Positions 1-10,754 of a DNA stretch of 64,000 bases are shown piece by piece. Location: assembly GCA_036936605.1 (NCBI GenBank), contig JAUPFV010000001.1:156769187-156833186 (forward strand). Reading direction: 5' to 3'. Position 1 is the first letter of the stretch, and each line of letters opens with the position of its first letter. Made by a program: the position numbers and the translations under genes. The notes below the pieces were generated by a model. That model ran no database searches and was not told the DNA's origin. It worked only from the letters and a program-made list of their open reading frames with translations. This stretch comes from Limnanthes douglasii subsp. nivea. Lineage: Eukaryota; Streptophyta; Magnoliopsida; Brassicales; Limnanthaceae.

Positions 1-260
1 AATTTGTTTTACATACCTTCAACTTGGATCAGTTCATCGTAATCCAAATACACACCCGCCCAAAATTTGGTTACACCTCGTGGTGCTAGCGAATTACGGA
101 CGTGAACCTCTACTTCCCGTGATATTCGATTGTCATGCTATCTGATTCCTCCACCTCTTCATACCCCAAATCTCTTTCGACATTTTCTCTTCGTCTTGAG
201 GATGATGAATCATCTCCTCCACTCTTCCAGGCTTGCTTTGATTTTCTCGAAAATATTCCG
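1..260 (-). pseudogene. Unrecognised decayed coding remnant, cut by window edge
   Basis: Read on the minus strand, this stretch has an open, acidic and serine-rich reading frame (GGDDSSSSRRRENVERD...). After an apparent frameshift near 120 it continues with APRGVTKFWAGVYLDYDEL and a possible splice donor (GGTATG) about 15 bases from the window edge. It lies downstream of a minus-strand TATA box at 381-390, so it may be the first exon of a divergently transcribed gene. I do not recognise the protein. It could be a second gene of the neighbouring hAT element or an unrelated fragment. There is no clean start codon in frame. Confidence 0.25.
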
Positions 261-380
261 ATAAACCTGTAGATTTTTTTTTGTGTTTGAAAATTATAAA
301 CAAAATTTAGAAAGAAATTTTTTTAGGTAATTAGAGAGAGATTTATGGTGGTGTGAGTGAATGAAGGGGGGTGGGGGCTG

Positions 381-390
381 TATTTATAGG
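381..390 (-). promoter_or_regulatory. TATA box, minus strand (divergent promoter)
   Basis: CCTATAAATA reads on the minus strand, followed downstream by a C-rich then CA/CT-rich leader typical of plant transcript starts. Together with the plus-strand TATA box at 651-660 it makes a divergent promoter pair about 270 bp apart. Confidence 0.4.
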
Positions 391-517
391 GGGGTTTTGT
401 TTTGAAGTAGCCGTTAGGATGACATCAGCAATGACGTCATCCATCCGGGCCATCCGGACAATAGTCCAGATGGTTCGCTGTTCGTAACAACTAGTTTTCA
501 AACAAGTTGTAGAATTA

Positions 518-553
518 TCTGGGGCATCTAGAAAATTGTCTGGATGCCCCAGA
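518..553. repeat. Short perfect hairpin between divergent promoters
   Basis: TCTGGGGCATC (518-528) is matched by its exact reverse complement at 543-553 with a 14-base spacer. Further CCGGATGG/CCAGATGG words and ACTAGTT words surround it, so the inter-promoter segment is rich in short inverted motifs. These could be transposase-binding or regulatory sites. Confidence 0.5.
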
Positions 554-650
554 TGGATTAACGACTAGTTTGAACAACTAGCCGTAGAATTGTCCGGATG
601 GTCCAGACTTTGTTTTTTTAAATTTTTGAATTTTTTTTAATGGGTCTCCC

Positions 651-660
651 CTATAAATAA
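651..660 (+). promoter_or_regulatory. TATA box of the first hAT transposase
   Basis: CTATAAATAA lies about 400 bp upstream of the first transposase methionine (1063). It is followed by a CT/AC-rich leader (ACTCTCTAAATCC, CTCTACATCTC), as expected for a plant 5' untranslated region. Confidence 0.45.
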
Positions 661-1062
661 AGGAGATCCCAACTCCAAACTCACAAACTCTCTAAATCCA
701 CTCTACATCTCTACATCTCTATACTTGTTCTAGATATTCTATAAAACTCGAATTTCTTATTTTACATATTGTAGTTCTACTTTCGATATAGTTTGATTTT
801 TTTTCGCAAATTGTTTCTATTTGATAAAAACGCTTAATAAAGTTGGGATAACATTATAATAGCTCAATTAGCAGCTTCGTATAATTTATCAAGTTATTTA
901 CTTGTTGTAGTTATTTAAATTAGTTCTTTTAATTCTAATTTTATTAGTTGTTATTAGTTGTTATTAGTTGGTATTAGTCTAACTTTAGTTTTTATTATTT
1001 ACGATATTAGTTTCGATAAGTATTTTATTTCATATTTAAAAAACGTTATTTTAAGTTTTAAA

Positions 1063-3241
1063 ATGCCTTTAAAACGTAGAAATACTAATGCTCACCCACC
1101 CGCTAATGTGGATCTCAATACCGATGATGATTTTCCTAGAGACTTCCCTCACATTGACACACTCTCCTCCCACGAAAGTGGTGGTAGAAGTACTAGTGAT
1201 GAATCGAGATCTCGTAAGAAAACATCTTGGATTTGGAAAGACTTTACTGTATCAGATGATGGTTTATCCACTATTTATAAAGTGTGCAATAAAAGTTATC
1301 TTTACATAGGAAGAAATAGAAATATGGGCACTAGCACTATGGTAAAACATTTTAAAAAACATGAAATATATGATCCTACAAAACCTAACGCAGATAATGT
1401 TTCCATAAACCCTCAAACAGATCTTCTTTTTTAGTTTAACCACGATACATATAGGGAAGAAACAATGATTCATGCAATTGGTAGTTTACAACCATTTGCT
1501 TATGCGGATACTTGGAGATACGAAAATTGGATGCAAGCTGGGGTAAACCCACATACCAAACGCATTCCACGTAGCTCTTTGCGATCGTTAGCCTTTAAAT
1601 ATTTTTTAAAAAGAAAAAAAACATTATTCAAACTATGCTAACTTTACCATGGAATGTTTCGATAACTAGTGACATAGCTAATTTTACTGATTTTGATATA
1701 TTATGTGTTACTCTTCATTGGATGGATCCCGAATGGGTACTCCAAAGGAGAATTGTATGGTTTGAATTTATTGGTCAGCATAACGCACAATTAATTAGGG
1801 AGAGTATGGTTGAATGCATGAATATTTATGGCATTAAAAATAAGATTACGTCTATTTCGTTCGATAATGCATCTACTAATTTGAATGCTATAAAATTGCT
1901 TAAACAAGATTGCACTCCCATTTTTCCTAAATTGTTTCACACCAAATGTTTATGCCATGTACTTCAATTAGTTGCGAAAGATGGAATAATGATGGTTTTG
2001 GAAGATTATATTGCTCCTATAAAAAATGGGATCCTATTTTGCACGACCCCCGCTGCTAAAAAAAGAGCTTTTAAAATACTTGTTATTGAAAATGGGAAAC
2101 AATATAAGAAACTTAGATTAGATGTCGAAACTAGATGGAATTCTAGATGGAATTCTACTTATGCAATGCTTACACGTGATCATGTTTTTAAAGAAGAGAT
2201 TATGACGCTTTATAATGCATTTTATCCTCATACAGTTATTGAAAATCAACATTGGACATATTGTGCACATATGTTAAGATTTTTAAAACTTTTTAAAAAG
2301 AACACTCTAACATTTTCTTCACAAAATCAACCTAATGCTCATTTGACCCTTTTCACGAATACTAATCTTGCCATGCATATGAATGAATTTAGATCAAATT
2401 TTATATGCGTAGACATAGTCCGCAAATGGAATTAAAGTTCACAAAGTATTTTCATCAAATCCCTATGACTTATTCAATTGCTTGCATTTTGGATCCCTTT
2501 TCACGAAAAGATCAATTTGAATGGCTAGTTATATGCTTTTATCAATCCATACAGTTTTCTGAAACTAGTCCACCGGATGATCCAGTTGACCCTAAAGGGT
2601 ATATTGTCAGTGTATATGAATGTATGCATAATATGTATGAGAAGTATGCTGAAAGATATAGATTAAATACAACTACAAATGTAAGGAGTAGTAACAATAA
2701 GGGTAGAAAGAGATTTTCTACTAACTATGTTCAAATGGGAATGTTACGGAACAATGAATTTACGGAAAACCCCTCAATCTGATAATGAGCTGTCTAGATA
2801 TTTGAGCACTAGGTTTGATTTTACAAATTTTCCCGACCGTGGTATTGAAGATATCATAATATGGTGGGGTACCAAAATTGAAGAGTATCATATTCTTTGC
2901 AGGTTTGTTAAAGAGATTTATGCAATACCTATGTCTACAATTGCAAGTGAGTATGCTTTCAGCCAAACGAGGTTGTAATACACGACTAAGAGAACAAGAT
3001 TGACGGGAAAACACTTGGAGTGCTTGTGGCATTCAAAGATTTGACCGCGGCGGATAAAAAGATGCAAGACAGAGAGGTTAGAAACAAAGTGAATGTAGAC
3101 GACATCTTCGAAGATTATCCAGATGATTATGAAGATACACTTGAACAAAAAATTATGGAAGAAAACGAAGTTGAAGGTGAATCAAGGGAGGAGGAGGAGG
3201 AAAATTTTACTTATGATGAAGAACTTGAAGAAAATGAATGA
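1063..3241 (+). pseudogene. hAT transposase (zinc-finger BED / RICESLEEPER-like), frameshifted
   Basis: The conceptual protein begins MPLKRRNTNAHPPANVD. It has a BED finger core (SWIWKDFTVS..., then HFKKHE) in which the cysteine pair is degraded (VCNKSY). The middle part shows hAT landmarks: FDNASTNLNAIKLL, KCLCHVLQLVAKDG and TRWNSTY. The C-terminal dimerisation domain includes LSRYLSTRFD, WWGTKIEEYHIL and IPMSTIASEYAFSQ. An acidic tail ends at 3241. Reading shifts frame at least four times (near 1434, 2420, 2750 and 2980) and part of the RNase-H-like core is missing, so no active transposase is made. Family assignment is firm; exact exon limits are not. Confidence 0.8.
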
Positions 3242-3810
3242 TGTTTGTGATAGTTGTTTTACTATTTTGTATCTTAATTTGAAAACATTTGTACAACTCC
3301 TGGCGCGCAAGAGTATAAACTTTGAATGGCTAAATAAACAAAAAAAACTATTTACCTTTTATTATAACAACAACAATTGTATTATGAAATAATTATAAGA
3401 TCTGATTTTGGTTTAAAAAATAATAACAAACACTTGAAATATTTATAACCAAATCACAATAGTAATCAAAATGTAATATTAAAATTATAACCATAAAATT
3501 TGTAATATTTTAACATGATAATATAGGGTTTTTGTTTATAACATAATACCAACACTATTAATATTTAAAACCAAAACATAATAATCATATTTAAAATGTA
3601 ATAATAACATTATAACCTTAAAAGTAATATTTAAAATTTTGGTTTATATAATAATTACAACACTTAAAATATTAATAACCAAAACAAATTAATACCAACC
3701 AAAATGTAATAATAAATTTATAATCATATACATTATCTCAATATTTTTTAAATATAACTTAAGATATGATTTTGGTTATAAAATAATTAAATCACTTATA
3801 ATATTTCAAC

Positions 3811-3984
3811 AGGTCTGTCGGGTTACTACTTATACAGGTCTAACGGGTAAACAGATCTGCCGGGTTGCAGTTCTGCCGGGTTACAGGTCTAACGGACCAG
3901 ATTCGCAGGTTACCCGCCGGATTACCGAGAGGTTTTCAGTTTTTTTTCGCCGTTCTAGAACCATTTGCCACCCCTAATTAGACC
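3811..3984. repeat. hAT right subterminal repeats, terminal inverted repeat and presumed target site
   Basis: Repeated CTGYCGGGTTA and CTAACGG words occupy 3811-3940, and the terminal repeat is 3961-3976. Such repeats bind transposase in hAT elements. Bases 3977-3984 would be the 8-bp target duplication. Confidence 0.55.
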
Positions 3985-4857
3985 AGGCAGATGTTGATAC
4001 AAAAATTTAAAATTCGAATTTATTCCAATAATAGTGGTATTCGATCCTATTTATTAGTTAAAACGAGTTTTATTAAACCTTTTTTTAATAAAATTTATTA
4101 TATATATGTGAATTTAAATTGATAGTTTTTAAATGAAAAAAAATCCTGCTAACAAGTATTTTTGGAAAGATGGCATCATTTAATTTTAATTTAATTTATT
4201 CTTATTTTATTTAATAAAAAAAATTTGAGAGGGGTAACTTTCCTCTTCCTTAACCTGAAGATACAGGTTAGCATTTTCTATGAAAAAAATAGATGTTTGG
4301 TTTTTTGCTTTTTTTTTTTTCTTTAAGGGAACCCGCAGCCGCTACTCAGAATGCAATGAGTGCGCACAGGGTAAAGCCTCAGTCTGACGCGATAGCCTGC
4401 AAACCAACGCCAGAAGGTAAACCACACAAGATGACAGACTCAGCCGAAAAAGCGTATGTAGAAATACTCAAACTCATAACGTTTTTGCTCTGTGCTTTAT
4501 TGAACGTGCGAAAATTTTCTTCTATTGATTCCAACTATTAGCATTCGTTACTAAATATTCTTCTCCATCTCTTCCTTAGTTCATTTACTCCTGTACTAAA
4601 TATTATCTCATGTCAGGTTCTGTTAAAGGAAAAGTTCTGTATAGAAGATCGATAATCATAAGATCTTCTTAAGTATGTTGCACCTTTTAATCAAAATCAT
4701 TTATGACGACGTAGATGAGACGCCGCCCATTTTTAGGGTTTTTGAATTCGAGACACCAATTGAAATTGACTCTAGTCTTGGTTTGTTTATTTTTTTTTAT
4801 TCAAGTATCAATCATCATATTTTCACTAAATTATATTTTTATTTATAAAAAATATTG

Positions 4858-4858
<1 letters not shown>
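3985..4858. other. AT-rich spacer with one unrecognised short reading frame
   Basis: Mostly AT-rich sequence. Between about 4327 and 4425 it turns GC-richer and encodes EPAAATQNAMSAHRVKP in the plus frame, preceded by a pyrimidine tract ending in AAG and followed by GGTAAACC. This could be one exon of a captured gene. I do not recognise the peptide and see no flanking exons. Confidence 0.25.
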
Positions 4859-4921
<63 letters not shown>

Positions 4922-4922
4922 A
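4859..4922. repeat. (AT)n microsatellite
   Basis: About 60 bp of nearly perfect alternating AT, interrupted once by GT near 4908. Confidence 0.9.
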
Positions 4923-5691
4923 TTAAAAAAGTTGTTAATACTTTGGACTGAGATTTGAACCAAATTTATTTATATTTGTTGATTATAAAAAGTAAATTTA
5001 TAGATTTATTTTTATATTTATGGTTTATTATCAAAAATTTAATATGATCAACTATAACTTGTCTCCCCACTTGGCATAGATTTTTATTATTCTATTTTGT
5101 AGATATTCTCTCTCAAGTTATCTTCTCTCTAATTTACCACACCATCTAGTATGTTGAGCTGTGACGTTTATGACGATCATCTAGTCGAACCGGACGATCC
5201 AATCGAAACTTATTAGTAACGACCACAATAAGAGTTATATTTTGTCTGGTATCCGAAAGTCATATTCCAAAACGAGGTTCTTGAAATTTAACTATCATCT
5301 TTGCTTGCTTGATAACAAGACTTTTCGAGGGGCAAGATAAACATATATCACCTTAAGGGATGAAGTTACATTTGACCTCAGACAATTTTTTTGATTCGAC
5401 GCTTTCACAATCTCAGTGGGAAGAATAGAGAATACATTTAATGGTCAAAGTTGCAGCATTTCCGGCTTAGAATGAAATAGTAACCGTTGTAGCTGCTGAT
5501 GATGGCCGGAAATACTTGATATGGTGGACACTAATAGCGTCGTATTTCTCTGAGGGGGTAATTTACACCTAAGATAAATTTTATATTTGCACTTTTCCTT
5601 TACCTTTTGACTAAGCTGTATGTTTGAGGTAGTTGTGTGTTTGGTATTTCTTTAATTATTAAGAATAAAAATGGTTAATGGACTTATTTAA
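4923..5691. other. AT-rich stretch, nothing recognised
   Basis: No sustained reading frame, RNA gene or repeat end was seen here. Confidence 0.5.
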
Positions 5692-5743
5692 TCCATGGGT
5701 TTGATCCATGGGTTTGATCCATGGGTTTGATCCATGGGTTTGA
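5692..5743. repeat. 13-bp tandem repeat, four copies
   Basis: TCCATGGGTTTGA is repeated four times without change (5692, 5705, 5718, 5731). It lies upstream of the gag remnant, in what may be LTR or leader DNA. Confidence 0.95.
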
Positions 5744-5924
5744 TCTGACCCGATTGACATATTAACCCAAAATTAGTCGAGAAAAAGTATAACAAACAAC
5801 ATTTAATATGGTTGAGATTTTATCTCTCTAAGAATTAAATAAAGTAGCTCAATTATTTCTCTACCTTTCACCTTAAATCTAATACCTAACATAGACAATT
5901 ACCTAAATAACTTCCAAACCGATT

Positions 5925-7072
5925 TACACAAGCGACCACAATGTGAGTGTAGAAGAAGGTACTCGGATAAAGATATTCAAAACCTAACACGCAAAGTTTA
6001 CCTTCAGAGTTATTTGGAGCATGAATCATGATATGCAGATAGATCCCCCTCTTAAAAACAAGGAGGTTAGAGTCGAAGAAGAGCATGTGTACACGTCTCA
6101 TATGAATATCAATATTGAAGATATGCTTTCCATGCAAGAGAAGCGTGATCAATTACGAGTAGAAATTGAAGCATCGATAGCCCAAAGACATGTGGAGAAG
6201 GGTTTGGGGAAAAATAATCTGTTTGAGTATCCAAAATCTGACGAGCCAGATAATTATCCCCAACATAATCCGAACCAAGGTCAGAATGACCAGTCTCTTA
6301 AAGCCTACAAAGAATCTAAAAATGAGCATTGAGCTAAAAACTAATCAAGAACTTCAGAGTTTGTTGAGGCCTCAACAACATAATCAGAGTCAGAAGTTTC
6401 CTCTTTTTCTTCTTCTTCTTCAAGTATTGATCATTTTCATAAGAAGATAAAAGGAAAGCTATCTTAAAACATTCGAAAAAGTATCATAGATCAAGTAAGA
6501 AAGATTATTCGGGGAACAGAAGGGGACGATAGGGTAAAGGAAAAAGGAAAGAATATCAAGGAAAGATGAAGACATAACATAGATCGCTTGTTGATTGACC
6601 AATTTATCGTGCAGTCCGAGCATGAGGACCACATGTTCAGTCATGGACATAATTGGAGGCAGTCACCTTTGTCTTCAAAAATCCTCTCACAACATCTACC
6701 TGAGAAATCTGACATTTCAAAGATGGAAAATATATTGGGAGCCAAGACCCTGATAACCATCTCAAAAATATTTAGGAATTTCATGACGATTTTTTATGAT
6801 GATGACAACCTGTTGTGTAGAGCATTTTCTCAGACTTTCAAGGATATGACCTTAAAGTGGCATAATATATTACCGCAGGGGTTCGATTCAGAATTTCGAT
6901 ATATTCTAGATGGCTTTCCGAAGGCAATTTGTGTGAAGGAAAGAACTTAGGGTGAATGAAGATACAATAATTCATTGTTGGCAACACCCTAATAAATCTT
7001 TAAAATATTGTACCCAATGTTTTGTTAACACAAAAGATGGATTGGAGGACTGCTTGGAACAAGTGGCTATGT
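5925..7072 (+). pseudogene. Gypsy (Tat-like) leader and gag remnant, plus strand
   Basis: A primer-binding-site-like segment (GCGACCACAATGTGAGTG, about 5931-5948) precedes a gag-like frame starting MNHDMQIDPPLKN at 6021. The capsid part is clear at 6655-6935 (SQHLPEKSDISKMEN, DDDNLLCRAFSQTFKD, LKWHNILPQG) and continues at 6955-7072 (DTIIHCWQHPN, DGLEDCLEQVAM). The same blocks occur in the two Gypsy elements at the right of the window. Several frameshifts and stops separate the blocks, and the capsid ends abruptly at about 7072, where minus-strand gag DNA begins. Confidence 0.7.
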
Positions 7073-8027
7073 TTCCTTTAAGCTATTTGCTTCCCACAAA
7101 CTGTCTTCAAGAAAGCCATCCAGAACATAACAAAGTTTTTATTAACCCCCACGATAGTCTATTATACCACTTCAAGGCACTATCCTTGAAGGTCTGAGAA
7201 AAATCTCTGCATAATAACTTATAATCAGCATCATCAAAACTCATCATATAATTCTTGAACTGCTCAAGATATTATCTGGATCATTGCTCCCATTATATTT
7301 TTCTATTTTTGATATATAAAAGCGCATAGGTAGATGTTCAGACACGATTTTTGAAGTTAAGTTGCCTCCAATTGTATCCCTAACTAAATAGATGATCTTC
7401 ATTAGAGGTGGTGAATATACCTTGTTCCGACTGAACAACATATTTATCACTCAACAAGTGGTATATGATATGGTCAAGTGATCCTTTCAAATTTCCATGA
7501 TATTGTTTTTATATTTACCTTGCTGATACTTCTTATTTCCTGAAGAATCCTGCTTACTCGATTTGTGGTGTCTATTCTAATATTTTTTAGATTGACGCTT
7601 TTCTAGATGGCTTTCATTTTTTCTTATGATAATGCTTACTGCTCAAAGATCTTAAAGAAATTTCAACATTTGAAGTGATCCCTCACTAGACTCGAAAAAA
7701 TAAAATAATGTTTGGTTCGATGCTCTTTCTTATAAATTTGATGGTTTTAAGAGATTGGTCCCCTTGGTACTTCTTCGTACTATGCTGTGGATTATTATCT
7801 GGCCCATCGGACTTTTGTTATTTTGATGAAATCTTCCTTATGAGAGCCTTTTTAGCTTGTCTTTAGGCTCTCAAAGCCTAAATTTCTCATCATAATTGAT
7901 ATTTCTCCTCTTGCACGAGAAGTGTTTCTTCGTTTTCATCATTTACATGTGGGGTGTGGATATGTTTATCTTCGGTCCCGAATCCCTCATTCTCTGGGGG
8001 AGGATCTATTTGCATTTCATGATCCAT
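7059..8027 (-). pseudogene. Gypsy gag remnant, minus strand (copy 1)
   Basis: Read on the minus strand from 8027 the frame begins MDHEMQIDPPPENEG, matching the start of the plus-strand gag at 6021. The capsid region follows at about 7450-7060: SEHLPMRFYISKIEKYNGS, DDADYKLLCRDFSQTFKD, LKWYNRL and RQFVGSK. Stops and frameshifts make it non-coding. It meets the plus-strand gag tail to tail at about 7056-7072. Confidence 0.7.
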
Positions 8028-8110
8028 CCTTTGAAGGGCTCTGAAGGAAAATTTCATATGTAAGGTTTTGGATTTTGTTATTCGGGTACCTTACTCAATT
8101 ACTCCCATTG

Positions 8111-8122
8111 TGTTCGCCAATT
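8111..8122 (-). promoter_or_regulatory. Retrotransposon primer-binding site, minus strand
   Basis: On the minus strand AATTGGCGAACACAATGGG follows an LTR end ...ACCACCACCA, the same arrangement as at 42688 and 54305. Copy 2 has the mutated form at about 12218-12229. Confidence 0.6.
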
Positions 8123-8905
8123 TGGTGGTGGTAATTCTTATTCGGAGGGTCTTTTGGTAATATGAGAAAGAGTAATAGATATAAGGTAGAGAGTAAATAG
8201 ATAATTGAGCTATTTAGTTATTATTTAGGGAGAGAAAGTTCCATCCTAATAAATGCATTCTCAGAAAGTATTTATAGGCTGACTTTAACCTAATGGTCTA
8301 TTGGGCCGAACTGTATTCATAGGCCAAACCCAAAGTTCGAAAAACTCATTTGCCTTATTAATAATTATTAAGATAAATATAAAATAAATAAATAATTAAA
8401 TACATTATTATCACAAACAATAGTTAAATCAAATAACAAAAAGGGTATTAGCATTTGGACATATATGTCCCTTGAAGATTTCAGACCTCATCAATCATGG
8501 TACTTGTAATATTAATTATATATCTCTCTTTTTCTTCTTCTTATCCTTTTTTTTCTTTCTCATCTTCTTTTCATCTTCATCTTTTTCACGTTCCTTCTCC
8601 TTTTTTATTATTTTCTTGTTTTTCCCTTTTTTTCTTTTTTTCTCTTCTTAGTGTTTCTCTTTCTTTTTCTTCTTCTTTTTTTTCTTCTTTTTTTCTCTTT
8701 CTCTTCTTGTTTTTTTTCTTCTTTCTCCTCTCCTTCTTTGTTTTTTTTTTTCATCTTTTTCATCTTATTCGTCTCACTTTTACTCTGGTGGACAATACTC
8801 TTATTATTTTTTCTCCGACGAACAATGTTCTTCTTCTTTTTTCTCCGACGGACAGCGTTGTTGTTCTTTTTTTTTTTCTCTTTTTTTTCGGTGGTGCGCT
8901 TTTTT
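8123..8905 (-). mobile_element. LTR of the minus-strand Gypsy fragment, including a long pyrimidine tract
   Basis: The LTR 3' boundary (minus strand ...CCACCA) is at 8123. A TATA box CCTATAAATACT reads on the minus strand at about 8267-8278. From 8517 to 8905 the plus strand is almost entirely T and C (TTCTTCTTT words), a homopurine/homopyrimidine tract able to form triplex DNA. The outer LTR boundary could not be fixed. Long open frames across the tract are low-complexity and not coding. Confidence 0.5.
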
Positions 8906-8935
8906 CTTACAACCTAACTCCGATACCAATTATTG

Positions 8936-8937
<2 letters not shown>

Positions 8938-9028
<91 letters not shown>
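8938..9028. repeat. (AT)n microsatellite, expanded in copy 1
   Basis: About 90 bp of perfect alternating AT. The corresponding tract at the end of copy 2 (13057-13079) has only about 20 bp. Confidence 0.95.
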
Positions 9029-9032
<4 letters not shown>

Positions 9033-9561
9033 GTTTTTTATGTTTTATTTTTTGATACATTATATATCTCCTATATTTATATTAGTATATTATTTAGTTT
9101 TAATGATAGAATATATCTTTGACTAATATAATATATTCTCTAAAATATAAAAATAAATCTCTAAAAAAATATGAATAATATCCTTGCATGAAGAATATAT
9201 TATTCAAACCTTTCATCAATATATTAATTAATTAAGTTTATTAATTAATTAATATATTTAAGCTTAATTTAATTTGGTTCCAACACTAGGCCTCCACCTA
9301 ATATTTCATGGTAGAGAATTACCTCGTCATCATCGATAACCAATGGATTCTCTTTAGGTTTCGATAGCCGAATAGTATTGTTTTTTATTATGCCTAATTT
9401 GTGGTGCGTGTAAGCTACCTATTCAGAATCGTTATAGATATATGGAACTCGGGGTAAAGATATCATGTGCGGCTTTTATATTTCTACAAACAAAAATAAA
9501 ACCTTTAACACTTTGTTAGTATAATATTTTGTTTTCCTATCTCATTCGACTTTTTGATTGA
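9029..9561. other. AT-rich spacer, nothing recognised
   Basis: No coding or RNA feature was seen between the duplicated block and the small LTR element. Confidence 0.5.
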
Positions 9562-10754
9562 TGATATAGCCCAAAAAGTCTAAATACAAATTTTTTTTTT
9601 TATTTTAGTTTCTTCAAATATTTTATATTATTCAATGTCATTATATTAAGATTTTATTTTATTTTTGAATATTTATTTTATTTCCTTGTATTCTAATTTA
9701 GGGTTTTGAGAAGCTCTTATATAAAGTCGCCTTAAGTTATTTTAAATTTTTGGAATAATATATTTTTTATCTCTAAAATTTTCAGTCTTTGTTACCCTTA
9801 GCTTAGGGTTTCATCATGTTACCCTTAGCTTAGGGTTTCATCATGTTACCCTTGAATTAGGATTGCATCTATAGTTCCATCTTCTTCTATTTCCGTTGCG
9901 TCATCAGTTTGGTATCAGAGCCTCAGTTCCTGCTATGAGGAAGCATGTTTCTAAAGCCTGACTATTCTGATTCAAGGTTTAAAGAAGAGAACAACACATG
10001 ACCATGATGATCGGGAAGATCGTTTGACTATGAGGGGACATACTAGCCGTTTCAGCGAGGATCGTATTGACCGGTTACTGAAGGAGATTAAATTGGCTAC
10101 CAATCGTTGAATTAAGGTAAAAATTGCTTATAGAGATGCTGTCTCGGGCTATGCAGAGGTTTTCAAAACCATTTTTTTCATCAACTGGCTATGGGGATGT
10201 TGTCTTCAGGCTATGAAAAAGTTTTCGAAACCAATTTTTTTCATCAACTGGATGATGTCAATGTGACTTCGAATAAAGAACACTCAAGAAGAATTTATCT
10301 TATTCCGATAAGGTTAACAATTATAATTCTCAATGTAACAGTTGAAAAAATAATAATAATTTTGGTTGTTAATGGTGATGGAGCTGTGAATTCGAGGATA
10401 AATTCTTGTCAACCAGGGGAGGATGATGTAGCCTAGAAAGTCCAAATATAAACTTTTTTATTTTTATTTTATTTTATTCAAATATCTTATATTATTCAAA
10501 TAAAATCTAATTATATTAAGATTTTATTTTATTTTAGAATATTTATTTTATTTCCTTATATTCTAATTTAGGATTTTGAGAAGCTCTTATATAAAACCTC
10601 ATATGCCTTAAGTTATTTTAAGCGTTTGGGATAATATTTTTTTTTCTCTGAAAATTTCAGTCTTTGTTACCCTTAGCTTAGGGTTTCATCATGTTACCCT
10701 TGGATTAGCGTTTCATCTATCGTTTCTTCTTCTTCTATTTCTGCTGTGTCATTA
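9562..10754 (+). mobile_element. Small non-autonomous LTR retrotransposon (TRIM-like)
   Basis: Two related direct repeats of about 345 and 331 bp (9562-9906, 10424-10754) flank 517 bp of internal DNA with no retroviral genes. The 5' repeat begins TGATATAGCC and the 3' repeat TGATGTAGCC; they end TCATCA and TCATTA. Three bases after the first LTR is TGGTATCAGAGCC (9910-9922), the standard initiator-Met-tRNA primer site. The polypurine tract AGGGGAGGA abuts the second LTR. Flanks ATTGA/GTTGA look like a 5-bp target duplication with one change. The internal 3' end reads ...NSCQPGEDDVA, a remnant of a pol C-terminus, so it is probably an internal-deletion derivative of the element whose LTR is at 22594. 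Confidence 0.8.
9792..9873 (+). repeat. 27-bp tandem repeat inside the 5' LTR
   Basis: GTTACCCTTAGCTTAGGGTT followed by TCATCAT occurs twice, then a third diverged copy. The 3' LTR has one copy fewer. Confidence 0.8.

Larger units (their letters stand above)
651..3976 (+). mobile_element. Decayed hAT DNA transposon (left end not seen)
   Basis: The element is defined by a BED-finger hAT transposase pseudogene (1063-3241) and a right terminus at 3961-3976. Read inwards, that terminus is TAGGGGTGGCAAATGG, a classic hAT inverted-repeat sequence. Just inside it (3811-3940) are several copies of a subterminal word resembling GGTCTGYCGGGTTA. The next 8 bases outside (ATTAGACC, 3977-3984) would be the target duplication, but no matching left end was found between 1 and 650. 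The left end is therefore either outside the window or lost. Confidence 0.65.
7056..8940 (-). repeat. Duplicated block, copy 1 (minus-strand gag plus LTR)
   Basis: This block recurs at 11163-13060 as a direct repeat offset by 4107 bp, with only scattered substitutions and small length changes in its pyrimidine tract. It contains, on the minus strand, a Gypsy LTR end, a primer-binding site and gag. Both copies start at the same GGAACAAGTGG and stop at an AT microsatellite. Confidence 0.9.

Noticed and set aside
1..650. Search for the left terminal repeat of the first hAT element
   Set aside because: No TAGGGGTGGC-like sequence or matching 8-bp duplication (ATTAGACC) was found, so no left end is claimed.
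8497..9126. Open frame of about 209 codons, phenylalanine/serine/leucine-rich then (IY)n
   Set aside because: It is the pyrimidine tract and AT microsatellite translated; low complexity, and the duplicate copy has different frames.
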